64,000 nt of DNA from UBA7374 sp049890275 (GTDB lineage Bacteria; Verrucomicrobiota; Verrucomicrobiia; Opitutales; Coraliomargaritaceae): positions 124,001 to 188,000 of the forward strand of contig JBMHBT010000008.1 in assembly GCA_049890275.1 (NCBI GenBank), in the 5' to 3' direction. Of the stretch, positions 33,925-43,084 are shown in pieces. A model generated the notes under the pieces. It ran no database searches. It was not told the DNA's origin and was given only the letters and a program-made list of their open reading frames with translations. Within the stretch, counting starts at the first letter, position 1. Every line of letters starts with the position of its first letter. Position numbers and translations under genes: made by a program.

Positions 33925-36900
33925 CTATTGCGGGGCAACTGCGCCGGAAGGCTTCACCGCATCCAGTGTACGGGCGACTGTGCGGTGGGGCGGTACCGGA
34001 AAACTCCCAATCAATTTTCCCTGGCGACGGACTTCACAGGTTTGCTCGGTGGCTTCGGGGTTGAAGATAACGAAGGTAGAAACTCCGCTTTGCGGATTTC
34101 TGAAGGCGGTGGCGGCAGGCATACTGAATTGAACGTCCCAGTCGATTTCGCCCCAGCTGGTGTGCGCGTGGCTGTAGTAATAGGTCAGCCCGCCGAGATC
34201 GGAATAAACGATATCCTGCTCTTCGGGGATCTCTGAATCTCGCCATGCCTCGAATTTCCGGTTGACGGAATCCGGGCTGGAAAAGAGGCGATAACCGAGG
34301 AGTACGTTACCCCAGTCGGTGCCGACATCGGCTTCGGAAATGACGCCGTCGCTAGCGGCGGGGGTGTCTTGGGCTTTTTGATCCTGGAGAATCCGCTGCA
34401 TCAATCCGCCGTATAAATCATCCGACCATTGGCGGCTCACATTGCGTACAAAGTACTTCAAGGCGGGCGAGAGCGGCAGCCATTGGATGCCGTAGATATG
34501 CTGCGGGGCGGCGGAAAAGAAGGTTCCGTAGACATAGCTATTGTTCCAGAGAATGCCGACTACGTCCTGCGCTTCATCGTAGGCGGCGGGCCAAATAGTG
34601 CCGGAGCGGTTGAACCAGTACTCCATGGTGGCATTGGATTCGGCTTGGTAGCCGAAAGCACCGGCGTCGCGCATACCCTCGTCGCCGAGCAGGGATCCGA
34701 GGAAAAACAAGGCCGTCCAGGACTGGATCGCCTCGGAGGTGGATTCCTGATTGTTGCCACCGGGCGAACCGATTCCACCGGCGTAGGAGTGCCCCATCCA
34801 AGGATCAAAATTGCGCAGGAAGGGGAAATTGGAATCGTCGCGATCCCAGTTGGCGTACTCCTTGGCTATGATCGTGAGGATCTCGCTGTAGGGTTGGATC
34901 CATTCGGGTTCGACCATGGCTATAAAGGCAGCGGCCTGAATCAGATAGGAATAATGGAAGTGATGGTCGTTGAACTGATAGGAGTAGAAGCTTTCATCGA
35001 ATCCAACCAATGCAGACCAGGCGGGATAATCGGCGTAGTAGCGCTCGGTCTCTCCAGGTGTGTAGGTCAGCCAATCGGCGACCACTTCCTGTAGCATCGC
35101 TTTTAATTCCTCATAGGCGGGGTGGGACAACTCGCGTGCCATGAGCATGTACTTACCCATGAGTACCATGTCTTTACCGCCCCAGTAGGTATCTGTGCGG
35201 CAAGTCGCATCGGCTGCATAGTCAGTGATGATCTGGTGCATTACTTCGGGTCGCCAAGGAGCCGCACCCGTCGTGTCGCTGGGAGCGGGATAATGTGGAA
35301 CGATGCCGTGCCAGCGGTATTTGAAGTGAAAGCTGTTTCCGCTGGCGAGGATGAGTGGACCTCGCGTGGTGGTGTAGGTATAGGGGGTGAACTCAAAATC
35401 GCGAGCGAGCAAGTCTTTGACATGATGGGACAAGAAGCCCTGTAAAACGGGACCGCCGGGATCCCCGTTGGGGCGCTCCGTCTTGACGACCCATTTGCTT
35501 CGCAGGGTCGAAGTCTCCGGATTCAGATCCCAGTGCACCTCCGTACTGCGCGGGATATTCAATGCATAGGGATGGAATTTCTCCAGGGCTTCCGCATCCG
35601 GGAGGACGGAGATACTGAAAAAATTCGAATCGATTTCCAGACCGGCTTGATTTCCGTCGATCGTAGTACCGTCCGGAAAATACAAACCGTAGTGATTGCC
35701 GTCCAAAATAATGAGGAGCTGGTTGGTTTTAACGGGGAAGCGGACTTCTTTTCCGGATAGATGCTGAAACTGAACCGGTAGGCTGAAGGTGATTTTAGGT
35801 TTCATCCCTTCGGTTTCAAAATAAGTAAAGGGAATGCCATGCCCGAGCGTAGCATCGATGGTCTGCTCCCCGTCTTGCAAACGCACGACCAACCCCCAGT
35901 CGGACCAGTCTTTGACAATCGTCTCCTGCGGCACGAAATCGACTCCGCCTACTTGGATGAAGGCACCGTCCACCATGGTGTTGCCCGACTCGGTAAACTC
36001 CTTCGGGAAATGCACCCAATAGCCGTTTTTCTCCACCCGTACCATTTGCGGGTAGGCCCAGAGGAAGGCATTGGAGTCGTTGAAAAGGAGATGCGTCCAC
36101 CAGTCATTGGTCGGAACGGGGCGCGTATCTCCGGGAGCCAGATTGAACTGGGTATTGAGCGCGTAGTTCTGGAAAAGTCCCGGCTGCGAACCTTCGTCAT
36201 ACGGTGGATAGGCGGCAATACTGCCCGACTCGCCGACCGCGATGGCCGGGGGTGCTTCCTTGGTCAGCGTGGTGAAGGAAACGGATGCCGCCCTCCCCTT
36301 GCCCTCCGAATTCACCCCTAGCAACCGGGCTTGGTAGCGGCGGCCGGATTCGAGACCGGTCAGTTCCGCGGAGGTACTTCCCGGATCGAGGCGAAGTGCC
36401 AGAGAATCCGATGAGTGACCGTCTGCCGATAGGTAGAGTTCGTAGGCGGTATCATCGGACGATGTATCTGCCCAAACAAAACGAGCGGAAGTAAGGTCGG
36501 CCGACTCCAGCGTAAAGCCAGTCGGCGGCATGGGTTGCTGTACCGGCTTGAGCGATAGGTCCAGCCAATTCAAACTCAAATTACCCGATTCAAAGACGAC
36601 CTTTATCTGCTGCTTGCCCGGACTCAGAGCGACTGAGCGTTTGAGGGTGACCGTATGCCAATCTTGCCAACCATTCGACTTGGAAAAAAGAATCGGGCCG
36701 CTGCAGTCGACCCCGTCCAACTCGAGATGAAAGAGTTGCGTACCTTCCGCGCCTGTGGCGACTCGAAGATGGATTTGGTAATCACCGGACTTCTCCACGG
36801 ATAGATCATAAGCCAGCCAATCGCCGGGTTGTATCCCACAAACGTTGCGCCCACCGGATGCATCCGAGCATTTTTCGGTTTGCGGTTGGTCTGCTTCGAC

Positions 36901-37068
36901 ATGAAAGCTCGTCCAATCCTCCGCTTCTATCTTTGCCGGAATCGTGATGCCTTGCGCAAAAGACGATGGAGGCAGCATGCCGAAAATGAAGAAAGCGCAA
37001 AAGCCAAAAGAGCGTCGGCTCTTCTCAAAAAAACGGCGTATGGAAAGGGAAAAAAGCAGAGAGTGCAT
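33925..37068 (-). CDS. Exported GH81 endo-1,3-beta-glucanase with CBM6 and Fn3 modules
   Basis: A 1047-residue secreted enzyme predicted to cut beta-1,3-glucans such as laminarin. Order: signal peptide (to about residue 39, SSFAQG), CBM6-like module (about 42-178, IEAEDWTSF ... PGDWLAYDL), fibronectin type III (about 183-273), then the GH81 domain from about 300. Its beta-sandwich start includes RPVPTNDWWTHLLF. The catalytic helices carry Asp701 (FNDHHFHYSYL) and the Glu775/Glu779 pair (NNQESTSE), with the spacing expected in GH81. There is no sorting signal. It is the only large polysaccharidase in the window. Confidence 0.92.
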   Translation of the reverse strand: MHSLLFSLSIRRFFEKSRRSFGFCAFFIFGMLPPSSFAQGITIPAKIEAEDWTSFHVEADQPQTEKCSDASGGRNVCGIQPGDWLAYDLSVEKSGDYQIHLRVATGAEGTQLFHLELDGVDCSGPILFSKSNGWQDWHTVTLKRSVALSPGKQQIKVVFESGNLSLNWLDLSLKPVQQPMPPTGFTLESADLTSARFVWADTSSDDTAYELYLSADGHSSDSLALRLDPGSTSAELTGLESGRRYQARLLGVNSEGKGRAASVSFTTLTKEAPPAIAVGESGSIAAYPPYDEGSQPGLFQNYALNTQFNLAPGDTRPVPTNDWWTHLLFNDSNAFLWAYPQMVRVEKNGYWVHFPKEFTESGNTMVDGAFIQVGGVDFVPQETIVKDWSDWGLVVRLQDGEQTIDATLGHGIPFTYFETEGMKPKITFSLPVQFQHLSGKEVRFPVKTNQLLIILDGNHYGLYFPDGTTIDGNQAGLEIDSNFFSISVLPDAEALEKFHPYALNIPRSTEVHWDLNPETSTLRSKWVVKTERPNGDPGGPVLQGFLSHHVKDLLARDFEFTPYTYTTTRGPLILASGNSFHFKYRWHGIVPHYPAPSDTTGAAPWRPEVMHQIITDYAADATCRTDTYWGGKDMVLMGKYMLMARELSHPAYEELKAMLQEVVADWLTYTPGETERYYADYPAWSALVGFDESFYSYQFNDHHFHYSYLIQAAAFIAMVEPEWIQPYSEILTIIAKEYANWDRDDSNFPFLRNFDPWMGHSYAGGIGSPGGNNQESTSEAIQSWTALFFLGSLLGDEGMRDAGAFGYQAESNATMEYWFNRSGTIWPAAYDEAQDVVGILWNNSYVYGTFFSAAPQHIYGIQWLPLSPALKYFVRNVSRQWSDDLYGGLMQRILQDQKAQDTPAASDGVISEADVGTDWGNVLLGYRLFSSPDSVNRKFEAWRDSEIPEEQDIVYSDLGGLTYYYSHAHTSWGEIDWDVQFSMPAATAFRNPQSGVSTFVIFNPEATEQTCEVRRQGKLIGSFPVPPHRTVARTLDAVKPSGAVAPQ

Positions 37069-37176
37069 CGCGGGAGCGGGAGAAAATAACTAGAAATGTA
37101 TGGCATACAAATAGTGCAACTTTATGCAACAAAATAGGCACCTATTCGAATTTCGGGAGGACGTAATGCAGCTCAC

Positions 37177-39738
37177 CTAGCTCGCTATCGGCCGCCACTC
37201 GTGCTTGGGGTAACGACCGGCGAGTTCTTTACGCACATGGGCGTAAGCACCGGTCCAAAAGCTATCCAGATCATCCGTCAAGTGAGCCGGCCGCCCATTT
37301 GGGGCCAATAGTTCGACTAATAAAGCAACACGCCCATCTGCGATCCGAAGCGTATCGCCGGGAAGATCATAAAAATCCTGCAACTTAGAAGCGATGAAGG
37401 CGCGGCCATCCGGTTCGTAGCGAATCGCTACGGGGCGCTTGCGCCGGGGCAGTTCCCTCTCGGCGGGAGCATAGGCATCGATGTAGTAGAGTTGTGCGGG
37501 GTCGAGCCATTGCTGCACAACGGGCAAGACCGGACGGTCCTTGATCTCCTTATAGCTGCTTGCCCCGTGGCAGATTTGCTCGAGGAGGAAGCTGCGGGCC
37601 GCTTCGTCGATTGGAGCGATTCCGGTCTCCGGGCAATGACGGGCGACAAAATTGACCCGTTGGATCCACTTCTCCACGGCGGCATTCCATTGCTTGAGGA
37701 CAAGATTTCCGGAGAGCACTTCAGCGGCCAAAAGCTCGGCTGCCTTTTCCGAATTCAATTCCTCAGTATCCGATTGAGATAGAACCAGCCCGCGAAAACT
37801 TCTCACTGATTGCGCAACAACACGACGCGCTGATGGGTCAAAATAGGTGCGCGAACCAGAAGTAAACTCATTTGCAAAATCCGCTTCAAGCCAGTCCATT
37901 TCCACCGCTGTGGCCATGCCAAGCAGGAGGGTCGCCTCGCCCCGAACGATGCGTTCCTCGACTTCGGCGGCGACGAAGAGAGGGGCTTCGACGAGGCTCT
38001 CACGGCGAAGCTCGCCGGAGCGCTGGTGAACCAAGCGACAACGGCGGGTACCGGAGTCATTGCGCAGACAGAGCTGATCAGAAAAAGCAGAGAGCAAAGC
38101 TCGACAAACGGCGGACTCTGGGTCCTCAGAAGTCGTTTCGACCGACCCCATGCGTTCTGCCATTTTCTCCAGTTGACGGCTGGCTTCCCATGCCTGCCGC
38201 GCGGCTCCGGCGTGAATCCCCATTTGGGCACAGTCCGAAAGTTTGAAACGATTCGAATGGGCACATTCCAAAGCCCGCAACTGAACAAAAAAATCGGATC
38301 GGGGATCGGCGGGGTCCTCCATCTCGCGAATTTGCGCTTTGCGAATATCGGGTTCGGAAGCCGGCCGGTAGAGCGCCCTACCCTGGGCAATGGCGGCAAT
38401 TTTTGCCACTTGCGGGAGCACGCCGCGCTCGATCCCCTCGAGTAACATCCGGGCAAAGCGGGGATGCAGCGGCAGGCGAGCCATATCTTGGCCACATGCG
38501 GTTACGGCGCCGGTAGAATCGAATGCCCCGAGGTCCTGCAACAAAGCCTGAGCCTTTTCCATTGATGCCGGGTCGGGCGCTTCAAACCAAGGGAAGGCAT
38601 GAAAATCCTCCACTCCATGCGCGGCCAGCAGGAGTAGTGATTCGGAGAGATCGACCCGCCGAACTTCTGCCGTATCGCGCTGTGGGCGGGTCTCCTGTTC
38701 GGCCTCGCTCCAAAGGCGGATACAACGACCGGGGCCGGTGCGTCCGGCACGTCCACGGCGCTGTTCGGCGGCGTCGCGGCTGATTGGCTCAACGAGAATG
38801 GAGTTGATCCCCCGTCGGGAATCAAACCGTGCAATCCGGGCCAAGCCTCCATCAATTACCACGCGAACACCGTCGATCGTGATGGAAGTCTCCGCGACAT
38901 TGGTGGCGACAATGACTTTTGGTTGGTCGCTCGGATCGACCGCACGATCCTGCGCTTCGGGAGAAAGCTCGCCATACAAGGGCAGGACTGTACGACCTCT
39001 GGCTTCGGGCAGTGATTCCAGCGCGGCAATCGTCCGGCGAATCTCATAAGCGCCAGGCATAAAAACGAGAACGTGCCCGTCCATTCGGTCCCGAACTGCC
39101 CCGCGAAAGGCTTGAGCCGCTCGCTCCCAGACGGGTGCTGCCTGACGCCCAAGGGCGGCTCCGGCGTAGTCCACCTCTACGGGGTACATGCGTCCGGCTG
39201 CTTCGACTTGAGCAGAGGGCTGTAGATAAGTCGAAAGGGTCTCCACATCGAGAGTCGCCGACATGACTACGAGATGGAGATCCGGACGCTGCGTCTGTAG
39301 CGAACGAAAGGCAGCCGCAATGCCCAGATCGCTGCTCAGGCTCCGCTCGTGAAATTCATCAAAGATCAACGCACCCACGCCGGGCAGCGAGGGATCCTCC
39401 AGTATGCGACGCAAGAGGATAGCTTCGGTAACAAAACGGATTCGGGTCTTCGGGCCGGTCCGGTTATCAAATCGAACCTGATAACCGACTTCTTCGCCTA
39501 AGGGCACGCCCCGCTCGGAGGCGACGCGACGGGCCAGCATACGGGCGGCCAAACGGCGGGGCTGCAAGACAATGATTTCGCCTTCAATCGCTCCCTGATC
39601 CAATAGAATCTGAGGCACTTGAGTGGATTTACCCGAGCCGGTCGGGGCACTGAGAACAACCCGCCCAAATTCGGCCAATCCGCATAGGATCTCCTTGGCA
39701 ACTTCGTGTATGGGTAGGACTGGAGGAACCTTGCTCAT
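37177..39738 (-). CDS. hrpB: ATP-dependent RNA helicase HrpB
   Basis: An 853-residue DEAH-type helicase starting at ATG 39738. Walker A is SAPTGSGKST (30-39), Walker B DEFH (127-130, the HrpB variant of DEAH), motif III SAT and motif VI QRRGRAGRTGPG. A helicase-associated HA2 domain follows, with the long HrpB-specific C-terminal domain (ELLAPNGRPAHLTDDLDSFW, then YPKHEWP-like YPKHEW). The cellular role of HrpB is poorly defined. It stands alone on the minus strand. Confidence 0.95.
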   Translation of the reverse strand: MSKVPPVLPIHEVAKEILCGLAEFGRVVLSAPTGSGKSTQVPQILLDQGAIEGEIIVLQPRRLAARMLARRVASERGVPLGEEVGYQVRFDNRTGPKTRIRFVTEAILLRRILEDPSLPGVGALIFDEFHERSLSSDLGIAAAFRSLQTQRPDLHLVVMSATLDVETLSTYLQPSAQVEAAGRMYPVEVDYAGAALGRQAAPVWERAAQAFRGAVRDRMDGHVLVFMPGAYEIRRTIAALESLPEARGRTVLPLYGELSPEAQDRAVDPSDQPKVIVATNVAETSITIDGVRVVIDGGLARIARFDSRRGINSILVEPISRDAAEQRRGRAGRTGPGRCIRLWSEAEQETRPQRDTAEVRRVDLSESLLLLAAHGVEDFHAFPWFEAPDPASMEKAQALLQDLGAFDSTGAVTACGQDMARLPLHPRFARMLLEGIERGVLPQVAKIAAIAQGRALYRPASEPDIRKAQIREMEDPADPRSDFFVQLRALECAHSNRFKLSDCAQMGIHAGAARQAWEASRQLEKMAERMGSVETTSEDPESAVCRALLSAFSDQLCLRNDSGTRRCRLVHQRSGELRRESLVEAPLFVAAEVEERIVRGEATLLLGMATAVEMDWLEADFANEFTSGSRTYFDPSARRVVAQSVRSFRGLVLSQSDTEELNSEKAAELLAAEVLSGNLVLKQWNAAVEKWIQRVNFVARHCPETGIAPIDEAARSFLLEQICHGASSYKEIKDRPVLPVVQQWLDPAQLYYIDAYAPAERELPRRKRPVAIRYEPDGRAFIASKLQDFYDLPGDTLRIADGRVALLVELLAPNGRPAHLTDDLDSFWTGAYAHVRKELAGRYPKHEWRPIAS

Positions 39739-40098
39739 CAAGCAGAAAGAGTATGCCTTGAGCGGCCGGACTTGTACCTGAGCCGAAGCAGGTAAGATTG
39801 CGATTTCGTCTGCGTCATGATGCGATGCTGTAAAAAGACAGAACTTGCCCGGCAGGCAAGTCTACGTGCTGATCTACTGATCTATTTACCCAATCGATAC
39901 AATCGGATGACAAGTGTGCTCCGCAAGTGAAGAGCCAGGGAGCGTATAAGCATACGTGACCGTGGCTCGTAAACGCCGCGATGTGCGCTTGTCGCTGAAG
40001 CGATTTTGAAACACTCTTCGTCTGATCTGATTGATCGGTAACGGATGTCTTTAAGTGTTTCATTTTAAAAGCGCGTTTGCATAGTTTGGGTTTACTAC
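39739..40098. other. Intergenic region between hrpB and ABC-F gene
   Basis: About 360 bp between divergent genes, the probable site of both promoters. A 7-bp perfect hairpin lies at 39843-39861. A minus-strand open frame (39815-40063, 82 codons) has no recognisable features and I do not call it a gene. No RNA gene was recognised. Confidence 0.5.
39843..39861. repeat. Perfect hairpin ACTTGCC-CGGCA-GGCAAGT
   Basis: A 7-bp perfect stem with a 5-nt loop in the divergent intergenic region upstream of hrpB. No T-run follows on either strand, so it may be a regulatory or leader hairpin rather than a terminator. Confidence 0.4.
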
Positions 40099-42039
40099 AT
40101 GCTTACCGTTCACAATGTCACCAAGGGCTTCGGCCCACAGGTTCTCTTTAAAGAGATCTCCCTGCGCCTCAATAAAGGCGAACGGGCCGGGCTGGTGGGT
40201 CCCAACGGGGCGGGCAAGACCACCCTGCTCTCGATCATTCTGGGCGAACTGGAGTCGGATGCCGGCGGAGTGGAATTCGAGCGGGGCACAAGCATCGGCT
40301 ACCTGCCGCAGGAGAGTGCACCGGTGGGCGAGGAAACCGTGCTGGAGTTGGCCGCAGCGATCACGCCCGAGCTACAAGCCCTCTATAAAACTTTCCGCGA
40401 GCACCCCGACCCCGACGCACCGGAGCGCCTAGCGGCGACAGAACGCTTTGTCGAGCTGGACGGCTACACCCTCGAAGCCAAAGCCAAGCAAACCCTCAGC
40501 GGCCTGGCTTTTCGACAGGAAGACTTGGAGAAACCAGCCCGTACCCTCAGCGGAGGATGGATCATGCGCGCCCACCTCGCTCGCTTGCTGGTCATGGAGG
40601 CCGATCTGCTGATCCTCGATGAGCCGACCAACCATCTGGACTTGGAGACGCTCGGCTGGTTTCAGGAACAATTGAAGCGCACGCAAAGCGCGATTCTGAC
40701 CATCTCGCACGATCGCGCCTTCCTCAACGCGATCTGTAATCACATCCTTGAAATCCGGCACAAAGAACTGCACCGCTATACCGGCAACTTCGATGCCTAT
40801 CTCACCCAAAAAGCCGAGCGGGAAGCGCAACATGCTGCCGCTTACAAAAACCAGCAGCGGGAGATTGCCCACCTCGAGGACTTTGTCCGCCGCTTTCGCG
40901 CCAAAGCAACGAAGGCCACCCAAGCGCAGGCACGCCTCAAGCAACTCGAAAAAATGGAGCGTATCGAGGCGCCGGAAGCCGCTGAAGCCACCCTCCACTT
41001 CAACTTTCCACAACCCCCGCGCAGTGGTCAGGTAGTGGCCGCCCTCGAGTCCATCGAGCAAGCCTACGGAAACCACCGCGTCTACTCGGGGCTCGATTTT
41101 AAAGTGGAAAAAGGCGAACGCAGCGTACTGGTCGGCCCCAACGGTGCCGGTAAATCCACCCTCCTCAAAATTCTCGCGGGAGTCACTCCGATCCAGGGCG
41201 GACAGCGTACACTCGGGCACAACGTCACTGCCGGTTACTTTTCCCAACAGCGCGTGGAAGTGCTCGATCTCAGTCGCAGCGTTTTGGAAGAAGCCCTGCA
41301 GCGCGTCGAGAACGGCCTGAGCGATCAGGACGTGCGCAACCTACTCGGCACCTTTTTATTTCGTGGCGACGCCGTGCACAAAAAGGTCAAAGTATTGAGC
41401 GGCGGTGAAAAAAGCCGCCTCGCGCTGGTCAAGCTACTCCTCGCACCGCCCAATTTCCTCCTGCTCGACGAGCCCACCACCCACCTCGACATGAGCAGCA
41501 TCGATGCCTTGATCCAAGCGCTCGATTCCTACACCGGTACGCTCATTTTTGTCAGTCACGATGTGCACTTTATCCGCGCGATAGCCAACCGCACAGTACA
41601 CATCCATGCGGGTACTCTCACCCACTACGCAGGCGGTTACGATTACTACCGGAGCAAGTCGGGCGCGAACTCGGAGCAGCAAGCACTGGTCGGCAGCCTC
41701 AGTAATGCGCAACCCGAGATGGCACCAGCCGCGCGTCCATCATCCGATAAGCGCAGCGCCAAAGAAAAACGCCGGGCCGCCGCTGCAGAACGACAAGAAG
41801 CCAAAGCCGCACGCCGCGAAGTGGAGACACATGTTGCCAACTTAGAAAAAGAAATCCTCGCCCTCGAAGAGGAACAGGCAACGATCAGCCAGCAACTCGA
41901 AGACCCCAAGACGTATGGCGATAAAGAAGCCGCCAAAGACCTCAACATCCGCTCCGGTCGTCTACAAAAACGCCTCGCAGAAAAAAACTACGAGTGGGAA
42001 ATCGCGGCTGAGGAACTGAGCGCTCTATTGAGTGAATAA
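40099..42039 (+). CDS. ABC-F family ATPase (Uup/YheS-like)
   Basis: A 646-residue soluble protein with two ABC ATPase domains and no membrane segments. Walker A motifs are GPNGAGKT (about 34-41) and a second GPNGAGKS near 346. Signatures are LSGGW and LSGGEKS, with ILDEPTNHLD and LLDEPTTHLD Walker B regions. The linker between domains is basic and helical, and the C-terminal ~120 residues form a charged coiled coil (RRAAAAERQEAK...). ABC-F proteins act on ribosomes in translation. The 3' end overlaps the convergent metallophosphoesterase by 52 bp. Confidence 0.92.
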   Translation: MLTVHNVTKGFGPQVLFKEISLRLNKGERAGLVGPNGAGKTTLLSIILGELESDAGGVEFERGTSIGYLPQESAPVGEETVLELAAAITPELQALYKTFREHPDPDAPERLAATERFVELDGYTLEAKAKQTLSGLAFRQEDLEKPARTLSGGWIMRAHLARLLVMEADLLILDEPTNHLDLETLGWFQEQLKRTQSAILTISHDRAFLNAICNHILEIRHKELHRYTGNFDAYLTQKAEREAQHAAAYKNQQREIAHLEDFVRRFRAKATKATQAQARLKQLEKMERIEAPEAAEATLHFNFPQPPRSGQVVAALESIEQAYGNHRVYSGLDFKVEKGERSVLVGPNGAGKSTLLKILAGVTPIQGGQRTLGHNVTAGYFSQQRVEVLDLSRSVLEEALQRVENGLSDQDVRNLLGTFLFRGDAVHKKVKVLSGGEKSRLALVKLLLAPPNFLLLDEPTTHLDMSSIDALIQALDSYTGTLIFVSHDVHFIRAIANRTVHIHAGTLTHYAGGYDYYRSKSGANSEQQALVGSLSNAQPEMAPAARPSSDKRSAKEKRRAAAAERQEAKAARREVETHVANLEKEILALEEEQATISQQLEDPKTYGDKEAAKDLNIRSGRLQKRLAEKNYEWEIAAEELSALLSE

Positions 42040-43013
42040 GTACCTGTAGCAACCCGCAAGGTATGTAGCGTGACCTCCGGCGGACAATTCAGCCGAGCGG
42101 GCAGACCTGTGGCCCCCGTGCCACGACTGGTGTAGCCCTGCAGAGCGCCGCTCCGCCAAGTACCAGAAAGAAACTTACGGGGCGAAGAACCATCATGCAT
42201 CACGACGACCCCCCCAGGCAGGCAGATCTGCCCGCCGTGGGTATGCCCCGCAAGGAGAAGTGTAAAGCCCCGCGCATTCGCCTCTGCATGCACCTCCGGA
42301 GAATGGCTCAGAAGCACCTTGCAGGCAGCCTCCGGCACACCCTTCAGGGCGCGGTCAAAATCGTGGGTCTTGTAAAAATTGGGATCGTCGATGCCGACGA
42401 GGTACAAGCGTTGGCCGTCGCGCTCGATCGACACGTTTTCATTCAAGAGGAAACGAACCCCGGCAGCTTCCAGAGGTGGCAACTTATTCAAAAAATCATG
42501 ATTGCCCAAGACAGCATAGACCGGAGCCTGTAGTGCCGATAGGATCGCTATGCTGGCCTCCGTCGCTCCCGTGGCATCGCCAAATGTAGATGTGCGGAAA
42601 TCGCCCGTAACCACCGCGAGATCATACTCCAACCCGTCCAGCGCACCCTGTACAGCCCCGGGAAAATCCGGATGCAGATCCGCATGTAAATCCGTAAGCT
42701 GAAGAATACGGTACCCGTCGAAGGCAGGAGGCAGCCCCTCCAGAAGCACTTCATTCGTTTCCACCCGGATATCCAGATAGTTCCGCACCGCCCGTTTCCA
42801 CAGTCCGCAACAGCGCAGGCAAAAACGGATCGCAGCATAGAAATCCAGACAGGCCTCGAGGCGAAAGAGCCCACGGTGTTGGCAACGTCCACGTCGACAG
42901 TGCAACTGCCCTTCCTTTGCCAGACGCTCCCGATAGGCTCCCGCTCCCATACGCTTCGCCAATGCATCCGAGATGGATGCATCATGCGATACACTCTGTT
43001 CAGAAAGATTCAT
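41988..43013 (-). CDS. Calcineurin-like metallophosphoesterase (YkuE/YaeI type)
   Basis: A 341-residue metallophosphoesterase starting at ATG 43013. The metal-binding motifs are in order: LTDLHAD, VVTGDF, VLGNHDFL, LSHSPE and LLAGHTHGGQ. The roughly 100-residue N-terminal part is cysteine-rich (CRRGRCQHRG, CLRCC) and not typical of the family; it could bind metal or associate with the membrane. Relatives include UDP-2,3-diacylglucosamine hydrolases and lipid phosphodiesterases, so the substrate is open. It is divergent from ribBX. Confidence 0.85.
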   Translation of the reverse strand: MNLSEQSVSHDASISDALAKRMGAGAYRERLAKEGQLHCRRGRCQHRGLFRLEACLDFYAAIRFCLRCCGLWKRAVRNYLDIRVETNEVLLEGLPPAFDGYRILQLTDLHADLHPDFPGAVQGALDGLEYDLAVVTGDFRTSTFGDATGATEASIAILSALQAPVYAVLGNHDFLNKLPPLEAAGVRFLLNENVSIERDGQRLYLVGIDDPNFYKTHDFDRALKGVPEAACKVLLSHSPEVHAEANARGFTLLLAGHTHGGQICLPGGVVVMHDGSSPRKFLSGTWRSGALQGYTSRGTGATGLPARLNCPPEVTLHTLRVATGTYSLNRALSSSAAISHS

Positions 43014-43084
43014 TGAAGATATACGGTTGCAGGCAGACACTAGATGACCGATAGTGCGCAATTTCTACAAGCATCAATACGACC

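Noticed and set aside
34429..35094. 221-codon open frame antisense to GH81
   Set aside because: Lies wholly within the catalytic domain of the glucanase and is not protein-like.
39815..40063. 82-codon frame in the hrpB/ABC-F gap
   Set aside because: No recognisable domain, signal or ribosome-binding site; the region is better explained as a divergent promoter region.
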